Shown: piece by piece, positions 29,355 through 38,319 of the stretch
How the letters are laid out: every line of letters begins with the position of its first letter
Numbering within the stretch: position 1 is the first letter of the stretch
DNA from: Brevibacterium sp.
GTDB taxonomy: Bacteria; Actinomycetota; Actinomycetes; Actinomycetales; Brevibacteriaceae
NCBI GenBank assembly: GCA_031179165.1
Contig: JAPSIC010000001.1
Coordinates: 1-64,000 of the forward strand
DNA length: 64,000 bases
Direction of reading: 5' to 3'
Position numbers and translations under genes: made by a program
The notes under the pieces: generated by a model
What the model was told of the DNA's origin: nothing
Database searches by the model: none
Seen by the model: the letters and a program-made list of their open reading frames with translations, nothing else

Positions 29355-31160
29355 GTGAAGAAGCGTTCTGCCGTAACCGCAGCAATCGCCTCGACCGCCT
29401 TGGTCGTCGCCGGCTGCGCGCCTCCCGGTGGAGGGGACGATCAGACAGCGGCACAGGGGTCTGTGCTCAACGTCGGGTGGAACGAGGCGTTCCGGTCGAC
29501 GAACGACATGACGACCGATGGAAACGCCGTGGCGAACACGATCGTCGACTACATGATCAATGACAACTTCAAGTTCTACGACGACAGCGCGGAACTTCAG
29601 GACGGGACTCTGGGCACGGTCGAGAAGGTCTCCGAGGATCCGCTGCGAGTCAGATACACCTTCAGCGACACGGCGAACTGGTCCGACGGGACCCCGGTGG
29701 ACGCCGCCGACCTCGCCCTGACCTGGGCCGCACGCTCGACGAACTTCAACACGGTCGACGACAATCGCAATGATGAGGGCACTCTCCAGGAGAATGACCC
29801 GAACACCGTGTACTTCGACTCCACGAGCGTCGGCGCACCCCTGATCAAGGACTTCCCCGAGATCAGCGATGATCGCAGAAGCATCACCTTCACCTATTCC
29901 GAGCCGTTCGCGGACTGGGAGAACGAGTTCGGGCTCGGGGCCTACGGGGTCGGGGTGCCGGCGCACATCGTAGCGAAGAACGCCCTGAAGACGACCGACG
30001 CCGAGGCGGGCAAGAGGGCCGTTCTCGAAGCGATCGAGAACAATGACGCCTCGTCCCTGTCGAAGCTCTCCAACTTCTGGAACACCGGATTCGACTTCAC
30101 CTCCATGCCCGAGAACGAAGACCTCCTCGTCCACAGCGGCCCGTATCGGATCAGTGAATACGAAGAGGGCCAGTACCTCACTCTCACACTCGACGATGCC
30201 TACACCGGGCCGCTCGAACCCACCATCGAGACGGTGACGATCCGCTACAACGGCGACCCGATGGCCATGGTTCAGGCGATCGAGAACGGCGAGGTCGATC
30301 TCACCCAGCCGCAGTCGACCGCCGATGTCCTCGGGGCCGCGGAAGGCATCGACGGGGTGACCCTCCTTCCGGGCGAGGACGCGACCTTCGAGCACGTCGA
30401 CCTGACCTTCGACAACGATGGGCCGTTCGACCCGGCCGCCTACGACGGTGACGAAGCGAAGGCTCGACAGGTGCGCCAGGCATTCCTCAAGACCCTGCCC
30501 CGGCAGGAGATCGTCGATCGCCTGATCACACCCCTCAACCCGGAGGCGGTCGTTCGCAATTCCTTCAACCAGGCGCCTGGATCGCCGCTCTACGACGAGA
30601 TCGTGGACGGTTCGGGAATTCAGGACTACGGCGAGGTCGACATCGAGGGCGCGAAGAAGCTGTTGGAGGAAGCCGGAACGGGCGCACCCGCGGTCCGATT
30701 CCTCTATGACAATTCGAATGCTCGTCGCTCCCAGGAGTTCCAGCTCATCAAGGAGTCGGCGGAGAAGGCAGGGTTCACGGTCGAGGACGCCGGCGACGTG
30801 AATTGGGGGACTCGACTCGGCGACGGCACGTACGACGCAGCGCTGTTCGGGTGGGCGCTGTCAACGACCAACGTGACCGAATCCGACTCGTACTATCGCC
30901 AGGGCGCCCAGAACAACTACAGCGGCTATCACGATCCGGGCATGACGGAGAAGCTCGACGAACTTCTGGTGACGATCGACCCGGCGAAGCAGCGACAGCT
31001 GGCAGCCGAGATCGAGGAGCATCTCGTCGAAGACGCCTTCGGGCTTCCGCTGTTCCAGCATCCGTCATTGACCATCCACACCGATCGAGTCAAGAACGTG
31101 TCGACGACGACCCTCGACCCGGCGATCTTCTGGAACTACTGGGAGTGGGAGACGGAGTAG
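29355..31160 (+). CDS. ABC transporter family substrate-binding protein (peptide/OppA-like), no linked permease
   Basis: GTG start; lipobox VVAGCAPPGG; SBP_bac_5-like YTFSDTANWSDGTPVDAADLALTW. Confidence 0.88.
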   Translation: MKKRSAVTAAIASTALVVAGCAPPGGGDDQTAAQGSVLNVGWNEAFRSTNDMTTDGNAVANTIVDYMINDNFKFYDDSAELQDGTLGTVEKVSEDPLRVRYTFSDTANWSDGTPVDAADLALTWAARSTNFNTVDDNRNDEGTLQENDPNTVYFDSTSVGAPLIKDFPEISDDRRSITFTYSEPFADWENEFGLGAYGVGVPAHIVAKNALKTTDAEAGKRAVLEAIENNDASSLSKLSNFWNTGFDFTSMPENEDLLVHSGPYRISEYEEGQYLTLTLDDAYTGPLEPTIETVTIRYNGDPMAMVQAIENGEVDLTQPQSTADVLGAAEGIDGVTLLPGEDATFEHVDLTFDNDGPFDPAAYDGDEAKARQVRQAFLKTLPRQEIVDRLITPLNPEAVVRNSFNQAPGSPLYDEIVDGSGIQDYGEVDIEGAKKLLEEAGTGAPAVRFLYDNSNARRSQEFQLIKESAEKAGFTVEDAGDVNWGTRLGDGTYDAALFGWALSTTNVTESDSYYRQGAQNNYSGYHDPGMTEKLDELLVTIDPAKQRQLAAEIEEHLVEDAFGLPLFQHPSLTIHTDRVKNVSTTTLDPAIFWNYWEWETE

Positions 31161-31834
31161 GTCCGGGTCGCGAGCACAACGGCGCCCGCGACGACCTCCC
31201 ACACGAGGATCGTGTAGAAGGTGATCCGCTCCCAGACCCCATCGGGGAGCAGGGTCACCGACAGCGCTCGGACATCGACCTGGAGCATGACGAGCCCGAG
31301 GAGACCGGCGACGCCGAGAACGATGCTGCCCCAGCCGAGCAGGCGATGGTCGCCCGCCCTGAGCAGGGCGAGTCCTGCGACGACGGCGGCGAGGTTGCCG
31401 GCGACGAAGGCCACGACAGCTCCGAGCAGATGGAACGTGTCGAGCCCGAGCTCGACATTCTGCCGTCCACCGTGGATCACGGCGATAGTCAACATGCCGA
31501 GCGCATGCACCACGGCAAGGGCGACGAAGGCCCCGCGCAGCGGGAACGCCGAACGTCGGCAGAGGCCGACCGCGCCGATGGCGAACAGCAGACCCTGGAG
31601 GACGAACGCGACGGTGACGAGGATGTGGAGCGGCGAATCGATCGCACGGCCACTGAGCACCTCGACATCGGGAACGGCGAGGTCACTGATGTAATTCGTC
31701 GCATACGAGTAGTTCGGGAACGCCGACGCCGCCACCGCCTCGGCGATGAACCAGATGAGAGCGGCGGCGATCCAGCAGACTGCTGCGAAAGTCGAGTGCC
31801 GCGGATCCGATTGATGCTCGCGCATATCGCCCAT
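31136..31834 (-). CDS. DUF998-like membrane protein
   Basis: Multiple TM helices; ATNYISDLAVPDVEVLSGRAIDSPLHILVTVAFVLQGLLFAIGAV. Confidence 0.75.
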   Translation of the reverse strand: MGDMREHQSDPRHSTFAAVCWIAAALIWFIAEAVAASAFPNYSYATNYISDLAVPDVEVLSGRAIDSPLHILVTVAFVLQGLLFAIGAVGLCRRSAFPLRGAFVALAVVHALGMLTIAVIHGGRQNVELGLDTFHLLGAVVAFVAGNLAAVVAGLALLRAGDHRLLGWGSIVLGVAGLLGLVMLQVDVRALSVTLLPDGVWERITFYTILVWEVVAGAVVLATRTYSVSHSQ

Positions 31835-31858
31835 GCTAGATGCCGTTGAGGGGGATCG

Positions 31859-32842
31859 TCAGCTTCGCCTGGCATCCACTCGGATGCTGAGCGTGGAAGG
31901 TCGGATGCTGATCCGTGCGCTGATGATGTGGCCGAAGCTGTCGCCGTCGAGCTGGACGATGTGAGGGACTTCGAACCGAGCCTCGAACGCTCCGCCCTTG
32001 CCGTAGGGCAGGGCCTGCAGGTCGGAGTTGAACTGGACCAGGCTGCGACCGAATCGGGACAGGTTCGCGATTCCCTGAGTCGTCAGCCGCGTGCCGATCT
32101 TCGTCCAGCCGAACCAGTTCTTGGGACGGAAGACCACGACGTCCAACTGCCCGTCATCGACCTCGGCGCCGGGCAGCAGCAGCATGTTTCCCGTCAGGGT
32201 CCCGCAGTTGCCGACGATGACGGTGTGCGCATGAGTCGACTTCTCCGGACCGGCATCGACCCGGTAGTGCATCGTGAAGAGCCTGTTGGCGAAGATCGAG
32301 CGCGCGATCGGGGAGACATAGGCGAACCAGCCGAGGTGCTTCTTCACCAGCGCATTGGTGTTGGTCGCCATCTCCGCATCGAGGCCGATCCCGGCCATGA
32401 CCAGGAATCGATGCGTCGAGCGAGTGCCCTCCTCGTCCTCGAGCTCGGCGACGGCGGTGTCCACCTGCCGTGTCGTCCCCCCGAACGCGGCGCGCACGGA
32501 GGCGGTGACATTCGCCAGCGGCAGTCCGAGATTCCGGGCCAGAAGATTGCCGGTGCCGAAGGGGAGCAGGGCGATCGGAATCCCGCTGTCGACGATCACT
32601 TCGGACACCGTCCGCACGGTGCCGTCGCCGCCGGCGATGATGACCACGCTCGGGTCGCTCGCGATGGCGTCGTAGGCGGCAGCGCGGCCGGAGTCAGCAC
32701 TGCTCGTCGCATGCCACCGGGACTTGTCCCATCCGTGTTCGCGTTCCTGAGCCTCGACCGCACGGCGGACCCGTTCGATGGGGACTTTCACCGGGTTGTA
32801 GACGATCGCCGCGTGAGCGGGGGAGTCCTCGGAGTAGGGCAT
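31859..32842 (-). CDS. diacylglycerol kinase-catalytic-domain lipid kinase
   Basis: AIVYNPVKV...VVIIAGGDGTVRTVSEVIVDSGIPIALLPFGTGNLLARNLGLPL. Confidence 0.92.
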   Translation of the reverse strand: MPYSEDSPAHAAIVYNPVKVPIERVRRAVEAQEREHGWDKSRWHATSSADSGRAAAYDAIASDPSVVIIAGGDGTVRTVSEVIVDSGIPIALLPFGTGNLLARNLGLPLANVTASVRAAFGGTTRQVDTAVAELEDEEGTRSTHRFLVMAGIGLDAEMATNTNALVKKHLGWFAYVSPIARSIFANRLFTMHYRVDAGPEKSTHAHTVIVGNCGTLTGNMLLLPGAEVDDGQLDVVVFRPKNWFGWTKIGTRLTTQGIANLSRFGRSLVQFNSDLQALPYGKGGAFEARFEVPHIVQLDGDSFGHIISARISIRPSTLSIRVDARRS

Positions 32843-32862
32843 GACTGAAGTCTATTGACAAC

Positions 32863-32901
32863 GACGAACCACCGGCGACCCGTGGTCGCCGGTGGTTCGT
32901 C
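32863..32901 (-). terminator. strong hairpin downstream of the Dps-like gene
   Basis: 18-bp perfect stem GACGAACCACCGGCGACC / GGTCGCCGGTGGTTCGTC with a 3-nt loop. Confidence 0.8.
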
Positions 32902-32960
32902 CGACTGTCGGAGAAGCAGTCAGCGATCGAGGTCAGGCCCAGGTCAGCCGACCGCTGAGG

Positions 32961-33488
32961 TCAGTCGGACGGCGTGCGGGTTTCCGCGCTGAGGAACCAT
33001 GCCTGCTGCTCGAGCTTGGCGATGAACTCGTGGAAGATGTCGGCCGTGGTCGGGTCGGCGGAGTCGACCTCGTCATGGACCTGGCGCATCGTTCCCACCG
33101 TCGATTCCACCGCACGCACCGTCAGATCGATGGCGTCGTGAGTGGTGATCTCACCGGCGGGGAACTCGGGCAGAGCGGTCTGCTCGGCGACGACGGCCGG
33201 TCGCCCGTCGGCGGTGGCATGCAGGGCGCGCATCCGCTCGGCGATCTCGTCCGCTCCGGCACGGGCGATGTCGACGATCTCGTCGAGATTGAGGTGGAGG
33301 TCGCGGAAGTTCGGTCCGACGATGTTCCAGTGGGCCTGCTTCGCGACCAGCTGCAGCGCGATGAAGTCGACGAGGACGGTCTGCAGGTTCTTGGCCAGGG
33401 ATGGCGAGGCGGTGAAGCCGCGTTCGGCGTTCTCCCGTTCGGTGGTCGACGTTCCAGCGGGTTGGGGCACTTTCACGGTATCGGTCAT
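32961..33488 (-). CDS. dps: Dps family DNA-binding / ferritin-like protein
   Basis: LQLVAKQAHWNIVGPNFRDLHLNLDEIVDIARAGADEIAERMRAL. Confidence 0.93.
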   Translation of the reverse strand: MTDTVKVPQPAGTSTTERENAERGFTASPSLAKNLQTVLVDFIALQLVAKQAHWNIVGPNFRDLHLNLDEIVDIARAGADEIAERMRALHATADGRPAVVAEQTALPEFPAGEITTHDAIDLTVRAVESTVGTMRQVHDEVDSADPTTADIFHEFIAKLEQQAWFLSAETRTPSD

Positions 33489-33739
33489 GATTCGTTCCTC
33501 CCTTTGAGAAATGACGTGTCACTGGGGGACACCGACAATCGTCACGTTAATCCGCCTCCTTGAGTATTTGATCAGTACCGCCTGATTGCACCGAGACCGC
33601 AGTGCCGCATGCATCGGCACCGCCGGAACGCGCCTCGGTGTCGTTCACAAAGGGGCTTGTCAGGGGATAACAACCGTGCAACTATGAAACGAATCGCCCT
33701 GATTGCTGACAATCGGATATCGAGCAAGGGAGAGTCTCC

Positions 33740-34399
33740 ATGAATACCTCGACCATCATCTGGATCATCGTGGCGATCGTCGTCGTTCTGATCATCATCG
33801 GAATCATCGTCGCGGTCATGCGCAAGTCCCCGGACAAGAAGCGGCAGGAGGCCGCACGGATCCGTGAGGAGGCCGCTCAGGAGCAGTCCGCGGTCCAAGC
33901 CCGAGAGGCCGAAGCGCAGGAGCAGCGGGCCCAGGCGAAGAGGGCCGAAGCCGACGCTCAGGCTCAGGCCGCCGAGGCGAAGAGGCGAGAGGCCGAGGCC
34001 GAGCAGCGCTCCGTCGAGGCCGACCAGCTGAACAACCATGCGGGCCTTCAAGACCAGGAGGTCGAGGCCAAGCGCCGCGAGCAGGAAGAGCGTCTGAAGC
34101 GGGCCGATGAGCTCGATCCGGACGTCGACACCCGCCGAGGTGAGGGCACCGAGCTGACCAACGACCGGACGGGCGACCGTCGGGACGGTACCGATCGTCG
34201 GGACGCCGGCGTCGACCGCCGAGGTGATTCCGGCTTCGGAGACGGACCCGACCGCCGAGGTGACTCCCGCCTCGGCGACGGACCCGACCGACCAGGCGAG
34301 TCCCGGTTCGATGACGACACCGGCCAGGGTCGTGGCGCCCATCCCGAACGGCGGTCCGACCTTCCCCCTGACCCGGACGCCGACCGCGGTCGGCACTGA
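33740..34399 (+). CDS. single-TM protein with charged coiled coil and Asp/Arg/Gly-rich repeat tail
   Basis: MNTSTIIWIIVAIVVVLIIIGIIVAVMRKSPDKKRQEAARIREEAAQEQ... then RRGDSGFGDGPDRRGDSRLGDGPDRPGESRF. Confidence 0.75.
   Translation: MNTSTIIWIIVAIVVVLIIIGIIVAVMRKSPDKKRQEAARIREEAAQEQSAVQAREAEAQEQRAQAKRAEADAQAQAAEAKRREAEAEQRSVEADQLNNHAGLQDQEVEAKRREQEERLKRADELDPDVDTRRGEGTELTNDRTGDRRDGTDRRDAGVDRRGDSGFGDGPDRRGDSRLGDGPDRPGESRFDDDTGQGRGAHPERRSDLPPDPDADRGRH
34214..34321 (+). repeat. three tandem 36-bp degenerate repeats within the coiled-coil protein gene
   Basis: Units begin GACCGCCGAGG (34214), GACCGCCGAGG (34250) and GACCGACCAGG (34286), period exactly 36 bp. Confidence 0.8.
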
Positions 34400-34465
34400 G
34401 CATCGTCAAGAATCCAAGCCGCTGGGCCGACGTCGGTCGGCACAGCTGAAGAATTGAGGTGAATC

Positions 34466-34609
34466 ATGGCAACAATCCTGTGGATCATTGCGGCACTGCT
34501 GGTGATCTCCGGCATCTTCGCCCTGTTCCGGCGCCAGATGGTATGGGGCATCGTCCTCATCGTCCTCGGCTGCCTGGTGGGGCCGGGAGGGGTGAGCCTG
34601 TTCGCCTGA
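34466..34609 (+). CDS. 47-aa GPGG-motif small membrane protein
   Basis: MATILWIIAALLVISGIFALFRRQMVWGIVLIVLGCLVGPGGVSLFA*; absent from the supplied ORF track because of its length. Two TM segments, GPGGVS near the C-terminus. Confidence 0.8.
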   Translation: MATILWIIAALLVISGIFALFRRQMVWGIVLIVLGCLVGPGGVSLFA

Positions 34610-34649
34610 CCAGGCCGCATTCGCCAACCGGATGCGGCCTGAAGGAGCG

Positions 34650-34990
34650 GGTGACCGATCGGTCAGACTGCCGATGATCCAGGAACCACCTGCTCCGATC
34701 TGTCTGAGGAGATCACCTCCGCTGCTGCCGTTGCAACGGTGGCTCCACGACGGCGACCGAGTCGTCATGAGCGGCTTCACCGGCTCCGGGTACCGACATG
34801 GTGCCCGGAGCCATTGCTGTGCCAGTCACGCCCATGCGCGCGGTGACGAGTTCGCGATCGAGCTGTGGGCGGGTGCCTCGACCGGCCCTGCTCGGCGAGG
34901 CGCTGTCGGGGCATGGCCGCTGCCAGGAGACCGGTTCCATGCGGCTGAGGAGCGCGAGGCCGTCACAGGCCGAACAGGGCCGATGATGGA
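34650..34990 (+). pseudogene. acetyl-CoA hydrolase / succinyl-CoA:acetate CoA-transferase family, truncated N-terminal remnant with several frameshifts
   Basis: Switching frames gives SEEITSAAAVAT / WLHDGDRVVMSGFTGSGY / MVPGAIA / SHAHARGDEFAIELWAGASTGP / LLGEALSGHG, matching the family N-terminus (DG..V..SGFT.aGYPKavP.Aia...G..f.i.l.tGASTgp...g.La). Confidence 0.75.
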
Positions 34991-34998
34991 GTGCGCCC

Positions 34999-36270
34999 CT
35001 ACGACAGAGCCGTCGGCACTGCCGCAACCACCCACGCGAGGCCGGGGCCGATGAGGCACATGAGCCCGGCATAGCCGATCATCTGTCGGTAGTAGCGATC
35101 CCGGATAGTCGCATCCACGTTCGCCAAGAGCATTGCCCCGTTGGTGGAGAACGGACTGATATCGACGATCGTGGCCGCGATGGCGAGAGCCGCCACGAAT
35201 CCTCCGACGTGCACGTCCCCGGATTCCAGGAACGGCACTGCCAAGGCGATGACCACCCCGATGATGGCCAACGATGATGCCAGGGCCGAGACCAGGCCGG
35301 AGAGGTAGAAGAGCAGTGCCGCGGCCAGGAGGGGAATGCCGATCGCGGTAATCCCCGCAGAGACCCACTCGACAGTCCCAGCCGATTGCAGCACCGAGAT
35401 GTAGGTGAGGACACCGGTGATGAGGATGACGACCGACCATGACACCTTCGTCATCGCCGCTCTGCCCGCGGACGGATAGATGATGGCCAAGACGACGGCG
35501 ATCACAATCGTGACCAGACCGACGTCCCAGCTGAACACGAGAACGGACACGGCCATGGCCGCGAGACCGATCAGGGTGAGAACCTGCTGAGTGGTCAAGC
35601 GCGTCCGACTTGTCGTTCTGACCGAGATACCAGTTTCCGGCTCAACCGCATCGTCGTCGGCTGCCCGGAGGCCGATCCTGCGATGGAGAATCAGATGAAC
35701 GGCGACTGCGAAGACGGTGTTGAAGACCAGAGGGGCGAAGAACAGAGACACCGGACTCGGAGTGAAGCCGTTGGCGGTCAGATAGTCGTTGATGAAGATA
35801 CCGTAGACGCTGATCGGTGAGAATGCGCCGGCCAAGGCGCCATGGACGACCATCAGCCCCATCATGAACTGATTGATCTTGTATCGTCGCGCGAACGACA
35901 GAGCGAGCGGGGCGACTATGGCGACGGCGAAGAGCGCGCCGAAGGCGATGAGGATGGCGGTGAGAGCGAAGAAGATCCAGGGCATGGCGCCAGCTCTGCC
36001 GCCGACCAGTCTGACGAACCAGTTGACGAGAACTTCGATGGCCCCATTGTTCTGAGCGAATCCGAACAGGTAGGTGAGCCCGACCAGAGTGAGGAACAGA
36101 TCGACGGGGAATCCGGCAAGATACTCTTCCGGAGTCTGCCCGAGGACAAGCCCGCCGACTCCGGCCGCAGCGATGAACCCGAGGAATCCCATATTGATGT
36201 CACGCCACGTGGCGATGACGAACATCGCCGCCAGAACCACAATCGAGATCAACTCAACCTGCACCGACAC
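34999..36270 (-). CDS. SLC13/MatC-like dicarboxylate transporter
   Basis: MSVQVELISIVVLAAMFVIATWRDINMGFLGFIAAAGVGGLVLGQTPEEYLAGFPVDLFLTLVGLTYLFGFAQNNGAIEVLVNWFV. Confidence 0.85.
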   Translation of the reverse strand: MSVQVELISIVVLAAMFVIATWRDINMGFLGFIAAAGVGGLVLGQTPEEYLAGFPVDLFLTLVGLTYLFGFAQNNGAIEVLVNWFVRLVGGRAGAMPWIFFALTAILIAFGALFAVAIVAPLALSFARRYKINQFMMGLMVVHGALAGAFSPISVYGIFINDYLTANGFTPSPVSLFFAPLVFNTVFAVAVHLILHRRIGLRAADDDAVEPETGISVRTTSRTRLTTQQVLTLIGLAAMAVSVLVFSWDVGLVTIVIAVVLAIIYPSAGRAAMTKVSWSVVILITGVLTYISVLQSAGTVEWVSAGITAIGIPLLAAALLFYLSGLVSALASSLAIIGVVIALAVPFLESGDVHVGGFVAALAIAATIVDISPFSTNGAMLLANVDATIRDRYYRQMIGYAGLMCLIGPGLAWVVAAVPTALS

Positions 36271-36534
36271 AGCTCCCTCCTGCGTGCGTAACCCGCGATC
36301 ACAGATGCCGACCGTGGGTTCTGACCTTCAACAGAACCTAGGCGAACGCCGCTGGGCCTGGGAGGACGTCTCACTATGCAATGCAGGTCACGAGGCAGAA
36401 CCGCTTCGGCGATAGCGCTCCAGACCGGACAGTCGGGGTGAGAATTCGTCCATAGTGGACAGTGCCGACCGTCACACGTTCGTTAGAGTTCGTATCACTC
36501 TGCAGTTCAACCCGGCCGAAAGCAGCTGATCGCC

Positions 36535-36954
36535 ATGCAACCCGCTCCGCTCGAACCCACTGTCGACGAGGTCCGCCGGGCCGCCGGCGACATCGTGGAT
36601 GCGTTCTTTCGCACGGACACCGAAGACTACTTCTCCCACTTCGCCGAGGACGCCTCATTCATCTTCCACCCCGAAGCGCGACGGTTCGGCTCTCGCAAGG
36701 ATTACGAGGACACGTGGTCATCCTGGCTCGACGAGGGGTGGTCGGTGGTCGAATGCCGCTCGCTCGACACCCTCATCCAGACCTTCCCCGGGGGCGCGGT
36801 CTTCTCCCACACGGTCGACACGACGGTGAGCACGCAGGCGGGGGTGGAGTCCTACCGCGAGCGGGAGACCATCGTTTTCCGCCGCAAGGACGACGGACGC
36901 CTCGTCGCCATCCATGAGCACCTGTCGACCGTTCCCGAGGAAGGGACGCCATGA
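36535..36954 (+). CDS. NTF2-like / SnoaL-fold protein
   Basis: VDAFFRTDTEDYFSHFAEDASFIFHPEARRFGSRKDYEDTW...ETIVFRRKDDGRLVAIHEHLS. Confidence 0.8.
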   Translation: MQPAPLEPTVDEVRRAAGDIVDAFFRTDTEDYFSHFAEDASFIFHPEARRFGSRKDYEDTWSSWLDEGWSVVECRSLDTLIQTFPGGAVFSHTVDTTVSTQAGVESYRERETIVFRRKDDGRLVAIHEHLSTVPEEGTP

Positions 36955-38315
36955 ACTGGTACCGCAGCCTTGAGGCCAAGCTCGAAGCGACCGTGGACGA
37001 GGGCGGCGTCATCCGGGGCACCTTGAGCATGCCTCGGATGCTGATGATCTGGCTGGCCGCCAACCTCGTCGTCACCACCCTGCTCACCGGAACCCTGTTC
37101 GTCCCGGGGATCTCGTATCCGACCGCGTTCATCGCAATCGTCGCGGGAACCCTCATCGGCACCGTCGTTCTCACGCTCATCGGGAACATCGGCACCCGCA
37201 CGGGGCTTGCGACCATGGCGATCACTCGCGGAGCGTTCGGACCCAAAGGCAGCTTCCTGCCCGTGGCCGCCAACGTCATCATCCTCATGGGATGGAGCTG
37301 GGTGCAAGCGATGCTCGCCGGTGTCACCGTCAACTACGTGGTGGCGCAGGCGACTGGGTTCTCGAACCCGATCCTGTTCTCCATCCTGTGCCAGACCCTC
37401 GTGGTGTGCCTGGCGATCCTCGGGCACAAGGGAATCGAGAAGGCCGAACCCTGGCTAGCCGTCCTCATCCTCCTCGTCATGGCCTCCGTCTTCATCGTCG
37501 CGTTCTCCGGCCACAGCCCGGCGGCCTATGCCGAGATCGCGGCCGACCCCTCCCTCGGGATCACCCCGGCCATCGCTCTGGACATCGTCATCGCCACCGC
37601 GATCTCCTGGACCGTGCTCTCCGGCGACCTCAACCGCCTGGCGAAGTCGCAGACGGCGGGGATCATCGGCTCGGGAATCGGCTACGTCCTGTCGACGGTG
37701 CTCGCCATGACTCTGGGCCTGACTGCCTTCTGCTACGTCTGGCTCGAGAGTGGGGAGACGGCGCCCTTCGACCCGACCGTCCTCGTCGCCGAGTTCGGGT
37801 GGGCCCTGGCGATCGTCATCTTCCTGTCCGTCATGGCCACCAACACCATGGTCGTCTACGGAATGGTCAACTCGGTCGTCAACGCCCAATCGAAGGTCGC
37901 GCTGCGGTTCCTTCCGACGGCATTGATCCTCGGCGGCATCTCGATCCTCGGAGCGATGTGGCTGGACCTGCTCAATCAGTTCACCGACTTCCTCGTGATG
38001 ATCGGCGCCTTCTTCGTCCCGGTGTTCGCGATCGTCATCGTCGACTACTACATCGTCAAACGGCGCGCGTACTCACGTGACGTCCTCAAGGACTCCGGCG
38101 GGATCTACTCCTACCTCAGAGGGGTCAACTGGTCCGCGGTGGCGGTGTGGGTGGTCGGCGCCGCCTCCTCGTACGTCCTCACCTACGTCTACCCGAGTCC
38201 CATCGGGGCGACGATCCCGTCGTTCGTCATCTCCTTCGTCATCTACCTCGCGCTGTCATGGCCGACGCGGAGGCGGTTCGACGGGCAGACCGGTGGGCAT
38301 CTGGCGAGAGGCTGA
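36951..38315 (+). CDS. purine/cytosine permease-like (NCS1-family) transporter
   Basis: GTRTGLATMAITRGAFGPKGSFLPVAANVIILMGWSWVQAMLAGVTVNYVV; ATGA overlap with the NTF2-like gene. Confidence 0.85.
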   Translation: MNWYRSLEAKLEATVDEGGVIRGTLSMPRMLMIWLAANLVVTTLLTGTLFVPGISYPTAFIAIVAGTLIGTVVLTLIGNIGTRTGLATMAITRGAFGPKGSFLPVAANVIILMGWSWVQAMLAGVTVNYVVAQATGFSNPILFSILCQTLVVCLAILGHKGIEKAEPWLAVLILLVMASVFIVAFSGHSPAAYAEIAADPSLGITPAIALDIVIATAISWTVLSGDLNRLAKSQTAGIIGSGIGYVLSTVLAMTLGLTAFCYVWLESGETAPFDPTVLVAEFGWALAIVIFLSVMATNTMVVYGMVNSVVNAQSKVALRFLPTALILGGISILGAMWLDLLNQFTDFLVMIGAFFVPVFAIVIVDYYIVKRRAYSRDVLKDSGGIYSYLRGVNWSAVAVWVVGAASSYVLTYVYPSPIGATIPSFVISFVIYLALSWPTRRRFDGQTGGHLARG

Positions 38316-38319
38316 AGCC

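Noticed and set aside
34782-34812. GGCTCCGGGTACC-GACAT-GGTGCCCGGAGCC hairpin as a terminator
   Set aside because: Lies inside the CoA-transferase pseudogene coding remnant (GSGY..MVPGA), so the symmetry is more simply former coding sequence; no U-tract.
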